Source: Mycobacterium paraseoulense
Lineage (GTDB): Bacteria > Actinomycetota > Actinomycetes > Mycobacteriales > Mycobacteriaceae
Direction of reading: 5' to 3'
Length of the DNA stretch: 64,000 bases
Assembly (NCBI RefSeq): GCF_010731655.1
Contig: NZ_AP022619.1
Span: 5,332,001 to 5,396,000 of the forward strand
Shown: positions 35,941-45,375 of the stretch, piece after piece
Position numbering within the stretch: position 1 is the first letter of the stretch
Layout of the letters: each line of letters opens with the position of its first letter
Position numbers and translations under genes: made by a program
The notes under the pieces: generated by a model
Told to the model about the DNA's origin: nothing
Seen by the model: only the letters and a program-made list of their open reading frames with translations
Databases searched by the model: none

Positions 35941-38925
35941 GTGGGGATGCGGCCCACCGCACGGATGCCGAAGCTGACTCGGCGTAGCCGGGTTCTGATC
36001 CTGATCGCACTCGGTGTGATCGCTTTGCTGCTCGCCGGCCCCCGGCTGGTCGACGCGTACGTGGACTGGCTGTGGTTCGGTGAGCTCGGCTACCGCTCGG
36101 TGTTCACGACCGTGCTGGTGACCCGGTTCGTGGTCTTTCTGGTGGCCGGTCTGCTGGTGGGCGGGATCGTGTTCGCCGGCCTGGCGGTGGCCTACCGCAC
36201 CCGCCCGGTGTTCGTGCCGAGTAGCGACAACGATCCGGTGGCCCGGTACCGGGCGGTCGTCCTCTCCCGGCTGCGGCTGGTGGGCATCGGGGTCCCGGTC
36301 GCGATCGGTCTGCTGGCCGGCATCGTCGCGCAAAGCTACTGGGTGCGGATCCAGCTGTTCCTGCACGGCGGGGACTTCGGCATCCGGGATCCGCAGTTCG
36401 GCAAGGACCTCGGCTTCTACGCGTTCGACCTGCCGTTCTACCGGCTGCTGCTCAGCTACCTGTTCGTCGCCGTGTTCCTGGCGTTCGTGGCCAACCTGTT
36501 GGCGCACTACGTCTTTGGTGGCATCCGCCTGTCGGGGCGCACCGGCACGCTGAGCCGCTCGGCCCGAATCCAGCTGGTGACCGTGGTGGGGTTGCTGGTG
36601 CTGCTCAAGGCGCTCGCGTATTGGCTGGACCGCTACGAGTTGCTGTCGCACACGCGCGGGGGCAAGCCCTTCACCGGCGCCGGGTACACCGACATCAACG
36701 CCGTGCTGCCGGCGAAGCTGATCCTCATGGCGATCGCGCTGATCTGCGCGGCCGCGGTGTTCTCAGCGGTCGTGCTGCGCGACTTGCGGATTCCCGCCAT
36801 CGGCTTGGTGTTGTTGCTGCTGTCGTCGTTGATCGTGGGTGCGGGGTGGCCGCTGATCGTCGAGCAGATCAGCGTCAAACCAAATGCGGCACAGAAGGAA
36901 AGCGAGTACATCAGCCGCAGCATCGCGGCGACGCGGCAGGCGTACGGCCTGACGTCGGACGTGGTGACCTACCGCACGTACGCCGGCGACACGCAGGCCA
37001 CCGCCCAGCAGGTGGCCGACGACCGGGCGACCACCTCCAACATCCGGTTGCTCGACCCGACGATCGTCAGCCCGGCGTTCACCCAGTTCCAGCAGGGCAA
37101 GAACTTTTACTACTTCCCCGACCAGCTCTCCATCGACCGGTACCTGGACCGCACCGGCGCGCTGCGCGACTATGTCGTCGCGGCCCGCGAACTCAACCCC
37201 GACCGGTTGATCGACAACCAGCGGGACTGGATCAACCGGCACACCGTCTACACCCACGGCAACGGGTTCATCGCCTCGCCGGCCAACACCGTGCGCGGAA
37301 TCGCCAACGACCCCAACCAAAACGGTGGCTATCCCGAATTCCTGGTCAACGTCGTGGGCGCCAACGGCAACGTCGTGTCCGACGGCCCGGCACAGCTCGA
37401 CCAGCCGCGCATCTACTACGGCCCCGTCATCTCGAACACGTCCGCCGACTACGCGATCGTCGGCCGCAACGGTGCGGACCGCGAATACGACTACGAGACC
37501 AGCGCCGACACCAAGAACTACACCTACACCGGGCTGGGGGGAGTGCCCGTCGGGGACTGGTTGTCCCGCAGCGTGTTCGCCGCCAAGTTCGCGGAGCGAA
37601 ACTTCCTGTTCTCCAACGTGATCGGTTCCAACAGCCGAATCCTGTTCAACCGCGATCCGGCCCGGCGGGTGGAGGCGGTGGCGCCGTGGCTGACCACCGA
37701 CAGCTCCGTGTACCCCGCGATCGTCAACAAGCGACTGGTGTGGATCATCGACGGCTACACCACGTTGGACAACTACCCGTACTCCGAACTCACCTCGTTG
37801 GAGTCGGCGACCGCCGACTCCAACGAGGTGGCGTTCAACAAGCTGGCCCCCGACAAGCAGGTCTCCTACATCCGCAACTCGGTCAAGGCCACGGTCGATG
37901 CCTACGACGGCACCGTCACGCTGTATCAGCAGGACGAGCAGGACCCGGTGCTCAAGGCGTGGATGCAGGTCTTCCCCGGAACGGTCAAGCCGAAGAGCGA
38001 CATCACCCCCGAGCTCGCCGAGCACCTGCGCTACCCCGAAGACCTGTTCAAGGTGCAGCGGATGCTGCTGGCCAAGTACCACGTCAACGACCCGGTGACG
38101 TTCTTCTCCACATCCGACTTCTGGGACGTGCCGCTGGACCCGAACCCGACGGCCAGCAGCTATCAGCCGCCCTACTACATCGTCGCGAAAAACATTGCCA
38201 AGAACGATAATTCGTCGTCCTACCAGTTGACGAGCGCGATGAACAGGTTCAAGCGCGACTACCTGGCCGCCTACATCAGCGCCAGCTCCGACCCGGCGAC
38301 GTACGGCAGGATCACCGTGCTGACCGTCCCGGGTCAGGTGAACGGGCCCAAGCTGGCCAACAATGCGATCACCACCGACCCGGCGGTGTCGCAGGACCTC
38401 GGCGTGATCGGTCGCGACAACCAGAACCGCATCCGCTGGGGCAACCTGCTCACCCTGCCGGTCGGCCAGGGCGGTCTGCTGTATGTCGAACCGGTCTACG
38501 CCTCCCCGGGGGCCAGCGACGCCGCCTCGTCGTATCCGCGGTTGATCCGGGTGGCGATGATGTACAACGACAAGATCGGCTACGGACCCACCGTGCGCGA
38601 CGCCCTGACCGGGCTGTTCGGTCCCGGCGCCGGCGCCGCCGCGACCAGCATTCAACCCACCGAAGGCGGCGCCGCCCCCCAGGCCCCGCCGGTGAGCCCG
38701 CCCCCGCCGGCCGGAGCATCGGGATCGCCACCGCCGGCCGCGGCGGTTCCCCCGGTCCCGGACGGGTCGGTGACGCTGTCTCCAGCCAAAGCCGCTGCCC
38801 TGCAAGAGATTCAGGCGGCGCTAGGCGCGGCCAAGGACGCCCAGAAGAAGGGTGACTTCGCCGGTTACGGTGCGGCGTTGCAGCGGTTGGACGACGCCAT
38901 CACCAAGTACAACAACACCAAATAG
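35941..38925 (+). CDS. large membrane protein, UPF0182 family
   Basis: A 994-residue protein with about seven N-terminal transmembrane helices (for example [59 protein letters not shown]). A very large extracytoplasmic domain follows (about 320-890), with conserved patches such as [14 protein letters not shown] and [15 protein letters not shown]. The C-terminal region is Pro/Ala-rich, ending in a helical tail ([22 protein letters not shown]). It matches Rv3193c of the UPF0182 family. Function unknown. Start GTG at 35941; the ATG two codons on is an alternative. Confidence 0.93.
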   Translation: MGMRPTARMPKLTRRSRVLILIALGVIALLLAGPRLVDAYVDWLWFGELGYRSVFTTVLVTRFVVFLVAGLLVGGIVFAGLAVAYRTRPVFVPSSDNDPVARYRAVVLSRLRLVGIGVPVAIGLLAGIVAQSYWVRIQLFLHGGDFGIRDPQFGKDLGFYAFDLPFYRLLLSYLFVAVFLAFVANLLAHYVFGGIRLSGRTGTLSRSARIQLVTVVGLLVLLKALAYWLDRYELLSHTRGGKPFTGAGYTDINAVLPAKLILMAIALICAAAVFSAVVLRDLRIPAIGLVLLLLSSLIVGAGWPLIVEQISVKPNAAQKESEYISRSIAATRQAYGLTSDVVTYRTYAGDTQATAQQVADDRATTSNIRLLDPTIVSPAFTQFQQGKNFYYFPDQLSIDRYLDRTGALRDYVVAARELNPDRLIDNQRDWINRHTVYTHGNGFIASPANTVRGIANDPNQNGGYPEFLVNVVGANGNVVSDGPAQLDQPRIYYGPVISNTSADYAIVGRNGADREYDYETSADTKNYTYTGLGGVPVGDWLSRSVFAAKFAERNFLFSNVIGSNSRILFNRDPARRVEAVAPWLTTDSSVYPAIVNKRLVWIIDGYTTLDNYPYSELTSLESATADSNEVAFNKLAPDKQVSYIRNSVKATVDAYDGTVTLYQQDEQDPVLKAWMQVFPGTVKPKSDITPELAEHLRYPEDLFKVQRMLLAKYHVNDPVTFFSTSDFWDVPLDPNPTASSYQPPYYIVAKNIAKNDNSSSYQLTSAMNRFKRDYLAAYISASSDPATYGRITVLTVPGQVNGPKLANNAITTDPAVSQDLGVIGRDNQNRIRWGNLLTLPVGQGGLLYVEPVYASPGASDAASSYPRLIRVAMMYNDKIGYGPTVRDALTGLFGPGAGAAATSIQPTEGGAAPQAPPVSPPPPAGASGSPPPAAAVPPVPDGSVTLSPAKAAALQEIQAALGAAKDAQKKGDFAGYGAALQRLDDAITKYNNTK
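37791..37830. repeat. perfect 18-bp hairpin inside the UPF0182 gene
   Basis: Left arm 37791-37808 (CACCTCGTTGGAGTCGGC), loop GACC, right arm 37813-37830 (its exact reverse complement). It encodes [13 protein letters not shown] in the middle of the extracytoplasmic domain. A perfect stem of this length within a coding gene is unlikely by chance. Confidence 0.85.
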
Positions 38926-38944
38926 CTTTCAGGCGGTGCCTGTC

Positions 38945-39004
38945 GCGAGCGTGCGTGTCTGTACGCGGACACGCCGCAAAACATGGCATTCTGCGCACGC
39001 TCGC
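38945..39004. repeat. intergenic nested inverted repeat, possible terminator
   Basis: An 11-bp perfect inverted repeat (GCGAGCGTGCG at 38945-38955, CGCACGCTCGC at 38994-39004) with an inner overlapping stem GCGTGTC/GACACGC (38953-38959, 38968-38974). It lies in the 110-base gap between the converging UPF0182 and AraC-type genes, so it may end both transcripts. No long T tract follows. It may also belong to a dispersed palindrome family. Confidence 0.6.
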
Positions 39005-39035
39005 CGGCGCGGCCGCCGGTCAGGTGGCGGTGCTT

Positions 39036-40016
39036 TCAGGCGTAGGCCGTCCGGAACCTCTCCCGATAGGCCTTCGGGCTGATGCCCAGGTGGTTGACGA
39101 ACACCCGTCTCAGCGTTTCGATGCTGCCGAAGCCGGCCATGCCCGCCGTCTCGGTGACGGAGCGGCCGGATTCGAGTGCGCCACGGGCGAAGTCGACGCG
39201 AACCAGTTCGACATAGCGCGCCGGGCTCATGCCGAGCTCGGATTGGAAGAGCCGGGTCAGCTGACGGGTGCTCAGTGACGCGCGGGCCGCAAGCGACGCC
39301 ACGCTGTGGTTGGCGGCGGGGTCGGCCGCCACCGCATCGATGACCGCGCGCAGCGGCGACCGCGGCGGCGGATCGGCCTCGACCAGCACCGAGAATTGCG
39401 ATTGGCCCCCCGCGCGTTTGAGGTAGACGACCAGCCAGCGGGCCACGTCGCGGACCAGTTGTGTTCCGTGATCCATTTCGACCAACGCCAGCGCCAGGTC
39501 GATGCCCGACGAAATCCCGGCCGAGGTGAAGACGTCGCCGTCGCGGACGAAGATCGCGTCCGGCTCGACGGTGACATCCCGGAAGGCGCGGGCCAGCAGC
39601 CGGGCGTCGTGCCAGTGCGTGGTGGCGCGCCGGCCGCTGAGCAGGCCGGCCTGGGCCAGGATGAACGACCCCGTGCAGATGGACGCCATCCGCCGCGACC
39701 GTGCCGACAACGATCTGACCGCCTCGACGAGCGCGGGGTCGATCGGCCGCCCGGGCAGGTGGTCGCTGCCGGCGACCAGGACGGTGTCGGCCGAATCGAT
39801 CGCCGCGATGCGGTCGCTGACACCCAATCGAGTCCCGATCGAGGTGGTCACGTCCCGCCCGTCCACCGACGCGATCTTGAGCCGGTAGTCGGCGCCGAAC
39901 CGGTTGGCTTCGACGAAGACCTCGCCGGCCCCGGCGACGTCCAACAGTGTCACGTCGTCGAAGACGACGATCACCACCACCCGCGAACGCGCTCCGGCTC
40001 CGGCCACGTAACACAT
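39036..40016 (-). CDS. GlxA-type AraC-family regulator with DJ-1/PfpI domain
   Basis: A 326-residue regulator. The N-terminal DJ-1/PfpI (amidotransferase-like) domain has RMASICTGSFILAQAGLL with the nucleophile-elbow cysteine, and THWHDARLLA. The C-terminal AraC domain has two HTH motifs (VASLAARASLSTRQLTRLFQSELGMSPARYVE and VTETAGMAGFGSIETLRRVF). Such GlxA/FtrA-type activators sense small metabolites and control divergent catabolic genes. It diverges across 74 bases from the HD-hydrolase operon, which is its likely target. Confidence 0.9.
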   Translation of the reverse strand: MCYVAGAGARSRVVVIVVFDDVTLLDVAGAGEVFVEANRFGADYRLKIASVDGRDVTTSIGTRLGVSDRIAAIDSADTVLVAGSDHLPGRPIDPALVEAVRSLSARSRRMASICTGSFILAQAGLLSGRRATTHWHDARLLARAFRDVTVEPDAIFVRDGDVFTSAGISSGIDLALALVEMDHGTQLVRDVARWLVVYLKRAGGQSQFSVLVEADPPPRSPLRAVIDAVAADPAANHSVASLAARASLSTRQLTRLFQSELGMSPARYVELVRVDFARGALESGRSVTETAGMAGFGSIETLRRVFVNHLGISPKAYRERFRTAYA

Positions 40017-40090
40017 TGTGTCGCTTTCTGTGGACAGGACGGCCCGAACGCCCAGGGTCGGCTCGGCCGTGCGGTCGCAGACTGACGGTC

Positions 40091-40741
40091 ATGAATACTC
40101 GATCAATGGAAACCATCTCCGGCATCCAGATCCCCGACACCTCGCTGGTGCGCGAGGCCACCGATTTCATCCGCGACGCCGAGGACGACCTGCTGTTCAA
40201 CCACTCGCGCCGGGTATTCCTCTTCGGTGCGCTGCGGGGCCTGCGCCGCGGAATGCAACCGGATCTCGAGCTGCTCTACGTCGCCGCGATGTTCCACGAC
40301 CTCGGGCTCACCGGGCGCTACCGCACCTCGACCGTCCGCTTCGAGGTCGACGGCGCCGACGCGGCCCGCGACTTCCTGACGGCGCGCGGGGTCGACCGGG
40401 CCGACGCGGACAAGGTGTGGCTCGGGATCGCCCTGCACACCACCCCCGGCGTTCCCGAGTTCCTCGCACCCGAAGTCGCCCTGCTGCAGGCCGGGGTGGA
40501 AGTCGACGTGGTCGGCGTGGGCCGCGACGATCTGGCTCCCGACGCCCTCGCGGCGGTGACCGCCGCCCACCCGCGGCCCGATTTCAAGAACCGCATCCTG
40601 GCGGCGTTCCACGACGGCATGAAGCACCGTCCGCAGACCACCGCCGGCACCATGAACGCCGACGTGCTGGCGCACTTCGATCCGGCCTTCGAGCGCGTCG
40701 ACTTCGTCGACAAGATCCTCAACAACAGCTGGCCGGAGTAG
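40091..40741 (+). CDS. HD-domain hydrolase, cyanamide-hydratase-like
   Basis: A 216-residue HD-superfamily protein. Metal ligands are visible in NHSRRVFLFG (first His), LYVAAMFHDLGLT (HD pair) and GIALHTTPGVPE (later His). The HSxRvfxfg...yvaamfHDlGLT arrangement is that of the cyanamide hydratase/DDI2 subgroup rather than of nucleotide HD phosphatases. The true substrate is unknown. Start ATG at 40091; METISG at 40106 is an alternative. First gene of an operon; the nitroreductase follows 17 bases later. Confidence 0.85.
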   Translation: MNTRSMETISGIQIPDTSLVREATDFIRDAEDDLLFNHSRRVFLFGALRGLRRGMQPDLELLYVAAMFHDLGLTGRYRTSTVRFEVDGADAARDFLTARGVDRADADKVWLGIALHTTPGVPEFLAPEVALLQAGVEVDVVGVGRDDLAPDALAAVTAAHPRPDFKNRILAAFHDGMKHRPQTTAGTMNADVLAHFDPAFERVDFVDKILNNSWPE

Positions 40742-40758
40742 CGGGAAGGAGCAGACAA

Positions 40759-41457
40759 ATGGATCTCTATGAAGCGCTGTACACCACCAGGATGATGCGC
40801 CGGCTGCGGCCGGACCCGATTCCGCTGGAGACGCAGGCCCGCATCCTCGACGCGGCCGTGCGCGCCCCCAACGGCGGCAACACCCAGCGCTGGCACTTCG
40901 TGGCGGTGGACGATCGCGGACTCATCCGCGAGTTCGCCGAACTCTTCCGTCAGGCCCGCGCCATCGAATACGAGAAATACCGCACCGGGGCGGGGCCGAT
41001 GGCGGCGCCGGCGCCGGGTGCCGACCCGGCCGCGCATGCCGAAACGATGCGCCGCATGCAGGGCTCGGGGAACTACCTGGCCGACCATTTCGAGGAAATC
41101 CCGCTGTTGCTCTTCGTCTTCGCGATCGACGACCTCGGCGGCGCCAACATCTACCCCGCGATCTGGAGCGCGTTGCTCGCCGCCCGCGCCGAGGGCGTCG
41201 GCGGCGTCATGACGATGGTGCTCCGTAATTTCGAGGACAAGGTGAACGAACTGCTGGGCGTGCCCGTCGGGCAAGGCTGGAAGATGTCGGCCATGCTGGC
41301 CCTCGGCTACCCGCGGGGCAGGTGGGGTGTCGCGGCCAACCGTCGTCCCGTGCACGAGGTTTCATCCCGCAACCACTGGGGCGAGCCGTTCGGTGTCGAG
41401 GTGCCGGAGCCACTCTGGTCGCCGCGGGAAACCGCCGGCCTCGCGGCGGCGGGATAA
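40759..41457 (+). CDS. nitroreductase-family flavoprotein
   Basis: A 232-residue FMN-dependent oxidoreductase of the nitroreductase family. FMN phosphate-binding arginines lie in TTRMMRRLRPDPIP near the N terminus, followed by AVRAPNGGNTQRWHFVAVDD (FMN and substrate site), a middle with IYPAIWSALLAARAEGVGGVMT, and the late MLALGYPRGRWG. The family reduces nitro groups, enoates or quinones with NAD(P)H. AAGGAG lies 9 bases before the ATG. Second gene of the HD-nitroreductase-cupin operon. Confidence 0.9.
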   Translation: MDLYEALYTTRMMRRLRPDPIPLETQARILDAAVRAPNGGNTQRWHFVAVDDRGLIREFAELFRQARAIEYEKYRTGAGPMAAPAPGADPAAHAETMRRMQGSGNYLADHFEEIPLLLFVFAIDDLGGANIYPAIWSALLAARAEGVGGVMTMVLRNFEDKVNELLGVPVGQGWKMSAMLALGYPRGRWGVAANRRPVHEVSSRNHWGEPFGVEVPEPLWSPRETAGLAAAG

Positions 41458-41478
41458 CGACCGAGGAAGGTGAGTCAG

Positions 41479-42015
41479 ATGACCGGATCGAACGATATCG
41501 GGGTCACCGTGGTGCAGCCGGGGGCGGGCGAGTACGTCGCCCTCCCCGGATTCGGGGCGGTGTTCAAGCTGTCCAGCAAGGCCAACGGGGGTGAGGTGTC
41601 GATCGTCGAGCACCCGTTCGAGGTCGGCCTGCTCACGGCGGCGCACATGCACACCCGTGAGGACGAGCACTCGATCGTGCTCACGGGCGAGATCGGCTTC
41701 CGCTCCGACGACAGCGAGGTCGTCCTCGGTCCCGGCGGCTACATCACCAAGCCCCGCGGGCAGATGCACGCGATGTGGAACGCCGGCAGCGAGCCGGGGC
41801 GCATCATCGAGGTCATCACGCCCGGCGGGTTCGAGAACTACTTCCGCGAGCTCGGTGAGCTGCTCCTCGAGCACGCCGACGACCCGGGCGGCATGGTCCT
41901 GCACGAGTTGCCCGAGTTCGCCGAGCTGGCCGACAAGTACGGGCTGACCTACGGCTCGCCCGACTGGATGGACGACATCGCCCAGCGGTTCGGGCTGAAC
42001 CCGCCGTCACACTGA
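41479..42015 (+). CDS. cupin-domain protein
   Basis: A 178-residue single-domain cupin. Motif 1 is AAHMHTREDEHSIVLTGEIGF (His, His, Glu/His metal ligands) and motif 2 is GGYITKPRGQMHAMWNAG (final His). It is probably a metal-dependent dioxygenase, isomerase or binding protein. The ATG at 41479 has GGAAGG 9 bases upstream; a GTG at 41470 is too close to that site. Third gene of the operon under the GlxA-type regulator. It ends 75 bases before the initiator tRNA gene. Confidence 0.88.
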   Translation: MTGSNDIGVTVVQPGAGEYVALPGFGAVFKLSSKANGGEVSIVEHPFEVGLLTAAHMHTREDEHSIVLTGEIGFRSDDSEVVLGPGGYITKPRGQMHAMWNAGSEPGRIIEVITPGGFENYFRELGELLLEHADDPGGMVLHELPEFAELADKYGLTYGSPDWMDDIAQRFGLNPPSH

Positions 42016-42090
42016 ACCGAGCCGCGCCGGACCCCGTGACCGCGCGATTTGGTCGCCGTGACGCCGGTTCGGTAACCTGGCATTCACCAA

Positions 42091-42167
42091 CGCGGGGTGG
42101 AGCAGCTCGGTAGCTCGCTGGGCTCATAACCCAGAGGTCGCAGGTTCGAATCCTGTCCCCGCTACCA
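42091..42167 (+). tRNA. initiator tRNA-fMet (anticodon CAT)
   Basis: A complete 77-base tRNA gene ending in encoded CCA. The anticodon CAT is at 42125-42127. The anticodon stem has the three consecutive G-C pairs (GGG/CCC) and the first base of the acceptor stem (C) is unpaired with position 72, both hallmarks of initiator tRNA. The T loop GTTCGAATC is standard. The last 18 bases plus the terminator recur at 61159, so this gene looks like an integration site. Confidence 0.95.
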
Positions 42168-42206
42168 GGTAGAACGGCCCCCGGAACTACTCCGGGGGCC
42201 GTTTTC
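42150..42206 (+). repeat. left direct repeat of the island (attL-like)
   Basis: Covers the last 18 bases of the tRNA-fMet gene plus the downstream terminator. It is identical at 54 of 57 positions to 61159-61215 in the same orientation, with the first 22 bases identical. This is the arrangement left when an element integrates at the 3' end of a tRNA gene. No integrase gene was found in the window. Confidence 0.85.
42173..42205 (+). terminator. tRNA-fMet terminator
   Basis: A perfect 13-bp stem (AACGGCCCCCGGA, 42173-42185; TCCGGGGGCCGTT, 42191-42203) with a 5-base loop and a TTTT run, 5 bases after the tRNA CCA end. Confidence 0.92.
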
Positions 42207-42283
42207 GTGCCGGATGGCAACACACCTTTGCGCCACGAACACCCCCACGCCGGCAGTGCGCGGCGACATGTCTGCCGCGTCAG

Positions 42284-42549
42284 TCAGCTGGTGGCCTGCA
42301 CGGGGATGTGTTTCTCTGCTGGCACAGCCTCCTTGGAAAGGGCCACCGACACGGTCACGATGCCCTTGTCATAGGTGGCTTTGATGTCGTCTTCATCCGC
42401 ACCGGCGGGCAGCGAAACCGAGCGAACGAACGAGCCGTAGCAAAACTCCGAGCGGCCCTTGGTTTCCTTCTTCTCACGCACTCGGCCTTGATCGTCAACC
42501 GGCCATCGCGCACGGTGATGTCGACGTCCTTGGCCGGGTCGATTCCGGG
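42284..42549 (-). pseudogene. HspX/alpha-crystallin (Hsp20) remnant
   Basis: Two out-of-register pieces of an alpha-crystallin domain. The upstream piece reads PGIDPAKDVDITVRDGRLTI then KAE; after a net loss of one base (mod 3) near 42481 the other frame continues VREKKETKGRSEF, YGSFVRSVSLPAGADEDDIK, DKGIVTVSVALS and the C-terminal EKHIPVQ. This resembles M. tuberculosis HspX/Acr. The first 50 or so residues are missing: an in-frame stop precedes PGID. It is therefore a broken, probably non-functional copy at the left edge of the island. Confidence 0.85.
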
Positions 42550-42769
42550 TTACGTCTCCGTCTCCGAACTCGTGGGCCGAAGGGGATGACTACGGTGGTA
42601 GAAGGTTCGGGGCCTGCCAGGCAGTTTTCGGTCAATGAGCACTTCGACTCAGACAAAGGGCCTTTCGGCCGTGGTGTCATCTGTGCGATTCGGTGACCAT
42701 GAGCCAGGACCGGGTTGCCATCTTGCCCGCCGATCTTTGTATCTGCACCCCGAGGAAACGAAAAGTGTA

Positions 42770-43057
42770 ATGGCGAACGGTAATTCAGTACATCGATCGT
42801 CGTTCTTGGTCGATCTGCCCGCGATGTTTTCTTCGGTGTCGGCACAGGAGCTCCTCGCCAAACCACTGCTGCGAGCGCTCATGATCGAATACTGGTGCTG
42901 GGAACAGGGAATGGCTGATTGGTATGCGCGGCAACCAGCGCGGCGTCACCGCGACTTCGCAGGCTGGATCATCGAGGGACGGGCACTATTCGACCGGCTC
43001 GACGAGCTCAAACAGCTCGCCAGTGGGGTTGACCTGGTGGACACCCCTGACGGGTGA
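42770..43057 (+). CDS. hypothetical protein
   Basis: A 95-residue frame starting MANGNSVHRSSFLVDLPAMF, with an aromatic-rich helical middle (LMIEYWCWEQGMADWYARQP) and an amphipathic end (GRALFDRLDELKQLASG). GAGGAAA lies 12 bases before the ATG. It looks like a real soluble protein, but no family is recognised. It lies between the Hsp20 remnant and a minus-strand hypothetical gene. The 220 bases before it show nothing recognisable. Confidence 0.55.
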   Translation: MANGNSVHRSSFLVDLPAMFSSVSAQELLAKPLLRALMIEYWCWEQGMADWYARQPARRHRDFAGWIIEGRALFDRLDELKQLASGVDLVDTPDG

Positions 43058-43124
43058 GACGCTGCGGCGTGGTGCACGAGGCGTCGATCATCGCGGCATC
43101 GGGGAGACCGCGGCGAAAAATCGG

Positions 43125-43595
43125 CTAAGCGGGCAGATCCACCCGCAACGCCAAGTGCTCATCGAGTATCCGGCGCAGCGCGGCGTCCATCGGGTCCCCG
43201 GATGATGCGAGATCGCGGGTGAACCGGGCGTCCACCACGACTACCGCGCCATCGCGCAGTTCGGCGCTGCCGACCTGATCGACGAACGGATCGAAGAATG
43301 CGCGCGGTGTGGCCAGGTAGTACACCGACCGGCGCGACCCGTTCAACTCGGCGGCATAAACCAGTCCGTGTTGGGTGACCACGAAAAATTCCGAGGTGAT
43401 TCTGGCATTCGGGATCTCGGCTTGAGCCGATGCAATTGCGGCGCACCGGGGCTGCGTCAGCCTGTCCAGGGCATCGTCACTTAACGTGAGTAACTTTTCG
43501 ACGAGTGCCCCACCCGTTCGCGGATATGTGTCGACGGCGTTGCGGAAGTACCGCTGGAAAATCTGGCCGAAAAAGTCGTACCGTAGCTCGCTCAT
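43125..43595 (-). CDS. hypothetical protein
   Basis: A 156-residue frame starting MSELRYDFFGQIFQRYFRNA. It has an alternating helix/strand pattern (SEFFVVTQHGLVYAAELNGS, RSVYYLATPRAFFDPFVDQV, GAVVVVDARFT). No signal peptide or membrane helix. I do not recognise the family. The 323 bases upstream (43596-43918) hold no convincing gene or element. Confidence 0.68.
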   Translation of the reverse strand: MSELRYDFFGQIFQRYFRNAVDTYPRTGGALVEKLLTLSDDALDRLTQPRCAAIASAQAEIPNARITSEFFVVTQHGLVYAAELNGSRRSVYYLATPRAFFDPFVDQVGSAELRDGAVVVVDARFTRDLASSGDPMDAALRRILDEHLALRVDLPA

Positions 43596-43918
43596 GGCAG
43601 CTTCCTAAGTTTCAGACATGCACCTCGATTATGCGCCCGCACCGTGAGCTGAGCACCGGTTTGGCCCGGAAGGCGTGGGGTCCGCGAACACGCAACGATC
43701 GCCCGCACACCGACGGCATGAACGACAGCGTTGCCGGCCGAACCCCAGAAGCGGCTCAGTGAAACACCGCGGCGGTGCCTGCCGAGGGCGAGAACCATTG
43801 CAGATTGCCAGGTTTCGACGAATATGGGCTGAAAAAGCGTCCGGCACGTGATCATGTCGTGCGCCTTGTTTCGCGCTGATGCGTAAGCTGAGTAGTGGGT
43901 TTTGCGCGAAGGACACCG

Positions 43919-45366
43919 ATGACCACCGTTGATGATCAAGGCCTGGTTTTTGCCGGGGTGGTACGGCTGGCGCAGCTGGTCCGCGGTCGCGAGGTTTCGC
44001 CGCGGGACGTGGTGGCGCTCTACTTGGAGCGGATCGCCCAACTCGACCCGGTGTTGAACGCGTTTCGCGTCGTGCTGGACGAGCGGGCGATGGCCGATGC
44101 AGCGCAGGTCGAACGGCGGCTCGCCGCCGGGGAGGTGCTGCCGCTGGCGGGGGTGCCGGTTGCGGTCAAAGACGACACCGATGTGGCGGGGTTTCGTCGA
44201 TGTGCGGCACCGGGATCGATACGGGCCCGGTGAGCAGCGACAGCGCCGCGGTGCGGCGCCTCCGGGCGGCCGGGGCGGTGATCATCGGCAAGACGCATCT
44301 GCCCGAGTTCGGTGCCGTCCCGATGTGCGAGTCGCCGACCTGGGGAGTGACGCGCAATCCGTGGGATCCGTCCCGCACAACCGGAGGTTCCAGCGGTGGT
44401 TCGGCGGCCGCGGTGGCAGCCGGCATGGTGCCCGGCGCGCTGGGCACCGATGGGGGCGGGTCGGTTCGCATCCCGGCCGCGTGCTGCGGCCTGGTAGGCA
44501 TTAAGGGGCAACGCGGATGGATCAGCACCAAGCAATCACCCGAGCGGGCTTACCGGTTCCACGGGCTGCACCACATCGGCGCGCTGGCCCGCAGCGTGGC
44601 CGATGCGGCGCTGCTGCACGACGCGATGGCCGGCGGCGAGCCCAACGACGAGATCCCCCCTGCGTCACCGGCACCGCCGCTGACGGACGCGGTATCGCGC
44701 CCGCCCCGTCGTCTGCGAATCGCGATGTCCTTCAAGCCGGTGGTTCCCGTGCCGGTCAGCGAGGAGGTGCGCCGGCCCGTGTGGGAAACCGCCGAGTTGC
44801 TGCGCTCGCTCGGCCACGAGGTCGTCGAGCGTGACCCACTCTATCCGCCGGCTGCGATCCTCTCGGTATTCGCGCTGATGATGCATGGTCTCGCCGATGA
44901 AATCGCCCGACTGCCCACACCCGAGCTGCTGGAACCGCGGATTCGGGCGGAGGGTCGCACCGCGCGGCTGGTCCCCGACTGGCTGGCTCACCGCGCACTG
45001 GCCGCGCGGGACCGGATGAGCGAGCGGGGTTTGCGGCCGATAGCCGATTGCGACGTGCTGATGACGCCGCTACTGGCTAAGCCTCCGGTGCCTGTCGGAC
45101 ACCTCGAGGGGATAGGGCCAACCCGCGCCATGGCGCGGGTGTTGGCGTTCATGCCGTTCACCCCGCCGCAGAACTACACGGGGCAACCAGCCATGTCGAT
45201 TCCGGCCGGCGTCGCGGTCGACGGCCTGCCCGGAGCGGTCCATCTGGTCGGGCGACCCCACGACGGATCCACACTCGTTTCGCTTGCCGCGCAACTGGAA
45301 TCAGCACAACCATGGGCCCATCGCCGGCCACCGGTCGCGCCGTATCGCACCCCAGCGTCCGGTTGA
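43919..45366 (+). pseudogene. amidase-signature family gene with a frameshift
   Basis: The first frame (43919-44233) encodes VRLAQLVRGREVSPRDVVAL and the catalytic-lysine segment PVAVKDDTDVAG. It then runs out of frame near 44195, at GCGGGGTTT. The next frame (open from 44200 to 45366) continues CGTGIDTGPVSSDSAAVRRL, AVIIGKTHLPEFG, the amidase signature TGGSSGGSAAAVAAGMVPG with cis-Ser, and the nucleophile region GGGSVRIPAACCGL. One missing base in the G or T run explains both. Restored, it would be a roughly 480-residue amidase. The 388-residue second part alone lacks the catalytic lysine and is probably inactive. Confidence 0.85.
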
Positions 45367-45375
45367 CCCGCACCG

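Noticed and set aside
43592..44041. Minus-strand frame of 149 codons before the amidase
   Set aside because: No family resemblance, and it overlaps the well-supported start of the amidase; the composition is not convincing.
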